Made by a program: the position numbers and the translations under genes
Assembly: GCF_947507565.1 (NCBI RefSeq)
Contig: NC_089184.1
Span: 1,302,001 to 1,366,000, forward strand
DNA length: 64,000 nucleotides
DNA from: Oscarella lobularis
Taxonomy: Eukaryota; Porifera; Homoscleromorpha; Homosclerophorida; Oscarellidae
Reading direction: 5' to 3'
The notes under the pieces: model-generated
The model's database searches: none
Seen by the model: only the letters and a program-made list of their open reading frames with translations
Told to the model about the DNA's origin: nothing
Shown here: positions 54,903 through 64,000 of the stretch, piece by piece
How the letters are laid out: each line of letters opens with the position of its first letter
Numbering within the stretch: the first letter of the stretch is position 1

Positions 54903-56045
54903 TTAACTGGGGAAAAGTTGCCGTGAAAGTCTCATATAAAAGGTGGATTGAAGAAAGCCAATGACGGCCAGTAAAAGCATATAAAGTATTATCATAGTAC
55001 CAACTTTGTGTCTGCTCATCATGCGAAACAATCGGTTGGAGGACTTGATGGACTTCTTGCTGTCTTTGTCAGCAAATACCAGTACGTATTTGACTCTCAA
55101 GAACTCGTTGTTTCCAACAATGTAGTACTTGTCAGGAACTTTGTCATCGACCATTTCACCTCCCTCGCTCTTTCTCGCCTGAATTCTGCCACTTTTTAAC
55201 TGAGGATGATTGACGACTTCGCAGATGGCAACGCAACTCATCAGTCGACCAAGTTCACTTTGAGTCCAACTTTGTCCAATGGGACTGTACGGCATGCAGA
55301 CACTAAGATCAGTCGACAGGTACGTACCAACGCCAAAAAGAGAATTCTTAATTAAAGAGACATAAATTTAGCACAGCGGCAATATGTGAAAAACATTTCT
55401 CACCTTATTTAGGTGAGATATAAGACCATATCTCAAAATGGAATGAAAATTCTCCACGCGACTCCCATGGTAGGCATAGAATGTGCCATGCGTCTGACTG
55501 AGCCGCGAAAACTGAGAACCTGCTCCCTCGCCACCCAGCGAAGAAGACTCAGACCAGAGCAACTCAACAACGTACGAAGGTTGAATGGCATAGCTCGATC
55601 GACCAGTTTTTTTCTGAATGTCTTTGAACTAAGGTAAGAGCGTCGATTTGACGTCATAATTGGGATTAGTACTATACCGCCGACAAGTGCGCCGTCCTTA
55701 GACGACACGACGGTCGACAATCGAAGAGAAGCCAGGAGACGAGATCAATTGTGTCCGGATCTGCTGTTCCATTTCGAAGTTGCTTCTTCAGATCGACTAC
55801 AGACGGCAAGCGAGATGCCACCGATTTCTACATTCAGATTTATTATTTTCTATGTCGCAAAAGACGACCAAAGAGGCTTTAGTCACCACTGAGCTGATAT
55901 CTCTCTCTTCGCCTTGCATGTATTGCGGAGGAAAGGGTCTCAGGATGCTGTCGTGACGATAGCTTAATAATGCGCTCTGAAAAGCGCTGATAGCGAAATC
56001 GGCTGCCGACGGATCGTCCTCCAAGGCAGCGAGAAGTCGGTCCAT
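54903..56045 (-). CDS. PARP16: PARP16, tail-anchored ER mono-ADP-ribosyltransferase
   Basis: Read from 56045: MDRLLAALEDDPSAADFAIS and SALLSYRHDSILRPFPPQY, the alpha-helical N-terminal domain. Middle exons include the catalytic segment HGTFYAYHGSRVENFHSILR, followed by GLISHLNK. The C-terminal exon has SCVAICEVVNHPQLKSG, KYYIVGNNEFLRVKYVLVFA and a tail anchor, VGTMIILYMLLLAVIGFL, ending at 54903. HGSRVENFHS carries the catalytic His of the PARP fold. In vertebrates PARP16 modifies PERK and IRE1 in the unfolded protein response from the ER membrane. It is divergent from CKS1 with about 125 bp between starts. Confidence 0.92.
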
Positions 56046-56170
56046 TTATTCGTGGACAAATGTTAGCGCGCGCTGAGCGTCTGATCACGAGACAAAGCCG
56101 TCCAATAGAAATCGTGCAGCGTTGCCCGTTTCAAGTTCAAAAGCTCTACATCGCCTTTTGCTCAACGACG

Positions 56171-56535
56171 ATGTGCGATCAGATCTATTATTCGGAGAAG
56201 TACTTTGACAGCATTTACGAGTACAGGTTGGTCGAATCGCACGCGCGGAATCACGAATCGCCGTCACGTTTTCCTTCAGACACGTAATGCTACCGAAAAG
56301 CATGGCGAAACACGTCCCAATCGATCGGCTTATGTCGGAAATCGAATGGAGAAAGATTGGCGTTCAGCAATCGCGCGGCTGGGTTCACTACATGTTCCAC
56401 AAACCGGGTTAGAGTCTTTTTCTCTCTCGAAGGGGCCTCCTCCTAATTGTCGGCTCTCTTTTAGAACCGCATATTCTTCTTTTTCGACGACCGCGCACCG
56501 ACGGCTGCTTGACGAACACCCAAACCGTTATTTAG
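56171..56535 (+). CDS. CKS1B: Cyclin-dependent kinase regulatory subunit CKS1
   Basis: Three exons (56171-56226, 56280-56407, 56467-56535). The first reads [19 protein letters not shown]; then [20 protein letters not shown] with [16 protein letters not shown], and [10 protein letters not shown], all hallmark CKS segments including the HxPEPH hinge (here FHKPEPH) that governs strand exchange. The C-terminal 14 residues ([13 protein letters not shown]) differ from the short Lys-rich vertebrate tail. CKS1 docks on CDKs and phosphothreonine sites and helps SCF-SKP2 recognise p27. Intron positions follow the same 50-60 nt pattern as neighbours. Confidence 0.96.
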
Positions 56536-56728
56536 GGAAGGAGATAATGATGAATTGCATTGTAGTGTTCAAGTGGATCCCGAATCGACGAAAATTATGT
56601 AGCGTTGAAGGATGTTAACTTTTGAACGTGCTTGTATGTAGCGTTTAATTTCGGCGTACACTAAAACTAGAAATAAATCGAATCCTGGAAGAAGTGGCGC
56701 CGTTGTACGGGATTTCATTGTTTCCAAC

Positions 56729-58022
56729 ATGGCGTCGGTAGACGTAGGGCGTTTCGGAGTCCTTTTCGATACCATCGATAGCGACAACGACGACGACGCA
56801 GCAGCGCGAAAGGGAAAGAAAGGCGCACAAGCTGGAAATGTTCAAAAAAGCGGCGGAAAAGCCACGGCAAAGAACGCGAAACGGCGAGCGAAGAAACGCG
56901 CTGCTAAAGCGGCGACGTCTGGGTCTCAGGCGAGCAACGCTAGTGAATAGCATAGGGAATTATCGCTGATACGTTGCACAGAAAGAGACGTCGAGCAGCG
57001 CTGCGACGGCGGACGAGACGAAGGCGCCGCTAGAAGAATGGGAAATTCGTAACAGAATAGTACGACTGGCCCAACTCGTTCTCTTTCATCGCACTGTTAC
57101 CACGTCTCGGTTATTAGGCTGCAAATGATCAGTTCGAACGAGATCTCGAAGAGGCGATCCTTTTGAGCAGACTCGAGGAAGAAGGAAGGCAAGAAAAGAA
57201 AACCGGAAAGACGAAAGTGACCATGAGTCTTCAAGAGTGGCACACAGCAGGTAAACAAGCATATGCCTTTAGTGGGGGTTTTGTTATACTTTTCTCTTGA
57301 TAGATGATCGTCTCAATAGCGGCAAAGACGCGTCTGGTCTTACAGAGACCCGATTGGAAGTGACCGATGGCTCATTTTTTGCTGCTGTGGCTGAAACCGC
57401 TGCAATGGAAATTGACAAAGAAGAGCTAAGACAGGCCGCTGCAGTGACTACGAAAAAGAAGATTTCTAACGTCAGTGGAAGAGAAATAGAAGGGTGTAGG
57501 AGATAGAATGCTTTGTCTTCTCCAGGAAGATGCTACCAAAGTTGTATTGCTTGCTCAAGAGAACCATTCTTTGGAGGAAAAAGACAAAGTCATTGCAGAA
57601 TTGTCGGAGAGACTGCTGCATCTAGAGGTAGGCAAGGCATCGTTTATGTGTGGATATATATATCGTCTTGGTTGTTCTTTCACACCAGGGAGAAGTAAAA
57701 GAAGTCAAGTTGAGAAATCAGCAGCTGTGCCATATTGTTAGCCGTGGCGAAAGTAAGAATGATTAAAAAAAGACAGAATTCCAAGTCTAAATACATTGGT
57801 GTAAAGTGAAGGAAAAGGGGCAATTGGTGAAGGAGTTGGATCAGCAGACGCAGGAGAAAGACGATCTAACACAAGAGGTACAAGAATCTGGTCATTTATT
57901 ATGTAGTATCACTACTGAGAGATCTACAGGTAACTCGACTCAGTACAGAACTTGAACAGGAAAGGTCAAAAGTAAAAGCGCTTAAATTAGAGCTTCAGCG
58001 CTTTCAGAAACACGGTAACTAG
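56729..58022 (+). CDS. GKAP1: G-kinase-anchoring protein 1-like
   Basis: Starts MASVDVGRFGVLFDTIDSDN, followed by a Lys/Ala-rich basic stretch (KNAKRRAKKRAAKAATSG), PLEEWEIRNRIAANDQFERD, EEAILLSRLEEEGRQEKK, VTMSLQEWHTADDRL, then a C-terminal coiled coil (EKDKVIAELSERLLHLE and LSTELEQERSKVKALKLELQ). This order (FxxL start, basic tract, EEWE-FE-DLE-A block, SL-E/D-W/F block, coiled coil) matches GKAP1/GKAP42, a Golgi-associated anchor for cGMP-dependent protein kinase I. Stop at 58020-58022. It lies only 93 bp upstream of the transporter gene on the same strand. Confidence 0.8.
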
Positions 58023-58114
58023 AAAAAAAATGAAGTCAGAAACAATGACCGCCCTCTGTGAGACAAAAAAAAAGTTCACGATTACATTAGCGACGCTCAC
58101 GTGACTAGAGAGAC

Positions 58115-60042
58115 ATGGATCCCGAGGAGCGAGAAGACGAAGAGCAGAGGCGCCTCGAATTCGAGCTCGCCAAGCCGAAAGAGGGCAATTTCCTGAAGCG
58201 ACGCTTCTTTCGCCTTCTCCAACGCAATCCAGAATCGGGAAAATCGAACTTGAACGCCTTCATCAGCCTTCTCGTTCTCTTCCTCGTCTACGTTCTCAAT
58301 CAGGCCGATCGTCTCGTCCTCGCCGTCGTTCTTCCGGACGGCATGCGATGCGATTCGAACAAGACGCAAGACTGCAACGTCGTCAATCAGACGACGTCGA
58401 ATTCGTCGTCGTCTTCCTCGGCCTGTTCGCCGGGCGACTGCATCGACGTGAGCGAAACGGGGCAGGGTCTTCTCACGGGACCCGCCTTCACCGTCGTCTA
58501 CGTTCTCGCCGGCATACCGCTCGCCTGGTTTTCGGACAAAAAGTCCCGATTGGCCGTACTCGTCATCGGCATAACGTTCTGGTCTTTGATGGTGCTCTTG
58601 ACCGGATTCGTGAAGAATTTTTGGGAGTTGTTGCTTGCAAGAATAGGACTCGGATTGGGCGAGGTAATGCAGCTTCTGTATATATTTTTAATTCTCTTCT
58701 CACTTGACTTTAGGCGACTTGCAATCCGGTTGCCTATTCTCTCATATCTGATTTGTTTCTTCCTGAGAACAGAGCCACAGCGTTGTCAGCATATTCTTTT
58801 GGAATTTATCTTGGTGAGATACTGTGAGTTGCTAGGCAACGAATGATCACCTTTTTTGTGTTTTTTTTCTTAGGAGGGGCAACAGGTTACGCTTTCGGGG
58901 CGTTGAATCAAGCCGTTTGCTGGCGATGGCTCTTTCGCTCGTTGGGAATCGTTGGCTTTCTAATGGTTTTCGTTGTGCTTCTAATAATCCGAGATCCAGG
59001 CCAGCAGAAAGACGATACTGTCAAGACGATAAAACCGCAGAAAAGCGACTACACTCTAAAGGTAAATTGCAAAAAAAAGTCCAATACTTTTATATGAAGA
59101 AGGTTCTCATAGGAAACTGCTTGGCACTTGGTGACCTGTCCGCCCTATTTGTTGCTACTGCTAGCAGGTTCCGTGCGCAATTTACCCGGCTACGCGATCG
59201 GCGGCTGGCTGGCGACATTCTACAAACGCGACCTTGACCAAGACTCTGAAGTCTATGGACGCAACGTGGCTATCATTGTTGCTATAGGCGGCATCTGCGG
59301 TGCAGCCATCGGGGGATTTCTATCGGACAGACTTGGCAAGAAACGTCCCGAGGCGAAGGCGTATGTCATTGCAGTCAGCCAGGTAAATGACTTTCGAATA
59401 TTTCGTAAATGCGGTCGGTGCATTTTGATTTGGTTCTAGATTCTCGCCGCTCCCACCATCATCGGAACTCTGTTGGCGTCAAATGCCCACGTCTCTTACT
59501 TTCTCTTGTTTACGGCTTATATTACCGCTGAAACGTGGGTCGGCGTAGCCGCTGCAATTGTCCAAGTAATGACGACAGTAGGAAACGGCGACGGATAAAT
59601 AAACAGTGATTATTTAGGACGTCTGTATGCCAGCTATTCGATCGCAAGCTTCTGCCGTTTACATAGCAGTTATAACAATTGTTGGCGGTTTTGGCCCTCT
59701 TGTTGTACGTCTATTAATTAAATAATTAATAATCTCTGCATACATCCTTTGTAACCGATAGTTTTTTTCTAGATATCTTCCCTGTTGGAGAGCAGCAATG
59801 ATACTTTGTTTGGCAAGTGCAACAAGGGCGTTCGCAATGCCTTAGTCATCATCGCGCCGACGTTTTACGTTTCATCGGCATTATTGTTTATTGTCGTTGG
59901 ATTTGCGCTGAAACGTCAACAGGCTGTGATGAGAGAGGAGGAACGTACGTATCTGGCAAATGCAACTGATGAAAATGATGAATTGACTGAAAAGGAAAAG
60001 TCAATTAGCCTTGACTCGAGCGGCGGGAACACACATTTCTAA
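58115..60042 (+). CDS. Spinster-like major facilitator transporter
   Basis: Eight or so exons. N-terminus MDPEEREDEEQRRLEFELAK, then TM1 with LLVLFLVYVLNQADRLVLAV. A Ser/Asn-rich glycosylated loop follows (NVVNQTTSNSSSSSS), then GPAFTVVYVLAGIPLAWFSD with the MFS loop motif (DKKSRLAVL), LLLARIGLGLGEATCNPVAY, GIYLGGATGYAFG, WRWLFRSLGIVGFLMVFVV, PPYLLLLLAGSVRNLPGYA, GGICGAAIGGFLSDRLGKKR and a last pair of TMs. About 12 membrane segments. Spinster (SPNS) proteins export lysophospholipids or sphingosine-1-phosphate from lysosomes or cells; which substrate applies here cannot be told. The protein ends in an acidic tail (ENDELTEKEKSISLDSS). Confidence 0.87.
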
Positions 60043-60130
60043 GGGCTGTTCTTATGCGAAATTCATTTTTTAAATTTGAAAGGCGCTCAAGGAAAACTCT
60101 TGAGTCAGCTGACACACGCATGCGTAAATC

Positions 60131-61864
60131 ATGGCGGACAGACCTCTCATTCCCTTTCTTCTCGGCGGCATTCTCATCGTCTTAGGCTTCTTTCACTGGC
60201 GCATGTCGTCGGAGAAGCGCAGTCTGGAAGACGAGTTCGTCCAGACGTCGAATCAACTTCGCGCGACGAAGATGAGCTTGGAGCAACTCAAAGCGAGCGT
60301 TACGCAGGCGAACTTGCGCGTCGACGAGTGCAAAAAGAACTCCGACAATCGAGTGAGCGATCTCGAGCGAGCGAACGAGGCAAAACTCAAGAGTGTGAAC
60401 GAAGAACTGGAAGCGGCGAAAAAAGCCAGCCTCGACGCGGTGCGCGAGACACACGCCCACACATTACGTTCATTCTACGTGCACGTCTTGTAGGGAACCT
60501 GTCAGAAAAGCCTCGCTGCCAAGAACGCGGAGTTGGGCACGAGATCCGGTGCGTTGGCATAAGCATTAGGTCGACATACATTGTAGCTCCCCGGAATTGG
60601 GAGAATGAAAAAATGGGCATCTAGTGACGGTTGTGTTCTTATATCGATACTATTGCAGATGAACTTCAACAATGCAAGAAGTCGCTGGCTGAGAAAGAAC
60701 GGGAGAAAAACGATTTGAAGTCTGCTCTGTGAGCTATTGTGTAACAGGGTTCTGCCCACGTGGGTCGGCATGGGTCGGCCCCGACCCTCACTCGCCTATC
60801 GCCGACCCATACACTACTAAAACGTTATGCCGTTTGCCTTCTCCCTATGCCTTTTGCCTTCTCCCTATGCCTTTTGCCTTCTCCTATGCCCTTTGCCTTC
60901 TCCTATGCTCTTTGCCTTCTCCCTATGCCTTTGCCTTCTCCCTATGCCTTTTGCCTTCTCCTATGCCTTTTGCCTTCTCCCTATGCCTTTTGCCTTCTCC
61001 CTATGCCTTTTGCCTTCTTCCTATTCTTTTTGCCCTTTCCCTATGCCTTTTGCCTTCTCCTATGCCTTTTGTCTTCTCCCTATGCCTTTGCCTTCTCCTA
61101 TGCCCTTTGCCTTCTCCCTATGCCTTTGCCTTCTCCCTATGCCTTTTGCCTTCTCCTATGCCCTTTGCCTTCTCCCTATGCCTTTTGCCTTCTCCTATGC
61201 CCTTTGCCTTCTCCCTATGCCTTTGCCTTCTCCCTATGCCTTTTGCCTTCTCCTATGCCCTTTGCCTTCTCCCTATGCCTTTTGCCTTCTCCTATGCCCT
61301 TTGCCTTCTCCCTATGCCTTTGCCTTCTCCCTATGCCTTTTGCCTTCTCCCTATGCCTTTTGCCTTCTCCCTATGCCTTTTGCCTTCTCCCTATGCCCTT
61401 TGCCTTCTCCTATGTCCTTTGCCTTCTCCCTATGCCTTTTGCCTTCTCCCTATGCCTTTTGCCTTCTCCTATGCCTTTTGCCTTCTCCCTATGCCTTTGC
61501 CTTCTCCGTATGCCTTTGCCTTCTTCCCGTTCAAACGTTCAAGACAATTTTTAAAATGGTTTTAAATATGGTCCAAGACAGTTTTGAAAATGGTCCAAGA
61601 CAATTTTGCCTTAGACGATTCATAAAAGTGTCTTGGACAATTTTCCAGACCTTCTTCCCACACTGAAAAAATTCTCGGCAGGACCCTGGTGTAACATGGT
61701 TGATTTGACGTGATCACGCCGCATCTTTTTCGTACGACAGTGAGGCTTGCAATGCGAAGGCTGATCAGAAGATTGTCGTTCACGAGGAGGGCAATAATGA
61801 ATCAAATGAAGAAGAGCATGATCAGAGCCAGTCACAGATTGGCAATCAAAGTTTAGAAAATTAG
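60131..61864 (+). CDS. Golgi type II membrane coiled-coil protein (GOLM/CASC4-like)
   Basis: Exon 1 (from the ATG at 60131): short cytosolic start MADRPLIP, signal-anchor FLLGGILIVLGFFHW, then a long coiled coil (SEKRSLEDEFVQTSNQLRAT on to NEELEAAKKASLDA). Further exons: GTCQKSLAAKNAELGTRS, DELQQCKKSLAEKEREKNDL and, after an intron filled by the TIR element, EACNAKADQKIVVHEEGNNE with an acidic Gln/Ser end and stop at 61862-61864. Type II topology with a lumenal coiled coil holding Cys-bearing repeats and an acidic tail fits GOLM1/CASC4-type Golgi proteins; sequence identity is limited to layout, so the family call is tentative. The last intron is about 1 kb, against about 50-110 nt for the others. 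Confidence 0.7.
60745..61688. mobile_element. Non-autonomous TIR element, copy 2 (944 bp), in the Golgi-protein intron
   Basis: Begins cagggttctgcc (60745) and ends ggcaggaccctg (61688), 12-bp inverted repeats with one mismatch, flanked by gtgtaa on both sides (60739-60744 and 61689-61694), a 6-bp duplication. The first about 85 bp (through tactaaaacgttatg) and the last about 55 bp (cagaccttcttcccacactg to the end) match copy 1 in the TARS intron. The interior is almost entirely a 19-20 bp tandem array quite unlike the arrays in copy 1. No transposase frame. Confidence 0.9.
60829..61530. repeat. 19-20 bp tandem array (about 36 units) inside TIR element copy 2
   Basis: Units alternate among ccctatgccttttgccttct, the same with one c or one t fewer, and rare variants (for example ctattctttttgccctttcc near 61020). 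The pyrimidine-rich strand has no stop codon in any frame, so all three plus frames stay open for more than 260 codons; these are not genes. Confidence 0.95.
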
Positions 61865-62038
61865 ATAACAGCTACTCAGTAATTTTTTGTCTCTAACTGT
61901 ACATGTCATAGGCTAGTATACTGTAGCATCCTTTTACTGTACCTGTTCCCAGGTACAGTATGAGTGTAACAGCCGGGACCTGAATAAACGTCTCTACGAG
62001 TCACATTTCGCTGGTTTTTTGCTACAAGAACTGTCGCC

Positions 62039-64000
<1,962 letters not shown>

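Noticed and set aside
60729-61666. Three overlapping 264-279 codon frames rich in SPYAFCLL and PMPFAF
   Set aside because: All three frames are open simply because the 19-20 bp satellite unit lacks stop codons; the stretch is an intron-borne transposon interior.

Overview
The window is gene-dense animal nuclear DNA. Most genes are split by very small introns (about 46-70 nt), some with GC-AG ends. The products are typically metazoan: tetraspanins, an extracellular heparan endosulfatase, ADAMTS-like matrix proteins, taspase 1, a CLN6 homologue and a PIGBOS1-like microprotein. An intact eukaryotic RNA-dependent RNA polymerase, the compact intron style and the short intergenic gaps suggest an early-branching animal; a (homoscleromorph-like) sponge is my best guess, but that is inference and not proven by any marker here.

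Layout. 1-4.8 kb: a 45-bp minisatellite, two tandem tetraspanins (-), and a seven-exon SULF-type sulfatase (+). 4.8-10.1 kb: SMG5 (-), with a 1.3-kb minisatellite inside one intron. 10.1-15.1 kb: two tandem cholesterol-25-hydroxylase-like enzymes, a two-SH3 protein with a poly-Gly tract, and ADP-dependent glucokinase (all +). 15.2-18.8 kb: a three-exon RdRP (-). 19.9-26.8 kb: TASP1 and cytosolic threonyl-tRNA synthetase (+), the latter with a 1.8-kb transposable element in an intron. 26.9-33.9 kb: two ADAMTS-like genes (-), one ending in TSRs plus PLAC, the other in an NTR domain. 34.3-42.1 kb: a RING protein, bifunctional PAM and an arylsulfatase B-like enzyme (+). 42.4-44.7 kb: TPGS2 (-) and a coiled-coil gene (+) whose start codons overlap. 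45.2-48.9 kb: an apparently intact LINE with a restriction-like endonuclease (-). 49.3-64 kb: a one-pass membrane protein, PIGBOS1-like, an ODF3/SHIPPO-repeat protein, CLN6, STARD5-like, PARP16, CKS1, GKAP1, a spinster-like transporter, a Golgi coiled-coil membrane protein carrying a second copy of the transposable element, and the 5' part of CDC5L (cut by the window end).

The genes are mostly unrelated housekeeping and matrix functions. Recurring themes are tandem duplicates (tetraspanin, sterol hydroxylase, ADAMTS-like), very close divergent gene pairs (TPGS2/coiled-coil, ODF3/CLN6, PARP16/CKS1, SMG5/hydroxylase), and tandem-repeat arrays placed in introns, two of them inside TIR-bounded elements with 6-bp target-site duplications. 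Exon junctions were inferred by eye from reading frame, splice signals and remembered family sequences; where this was ambiguous it is stated.
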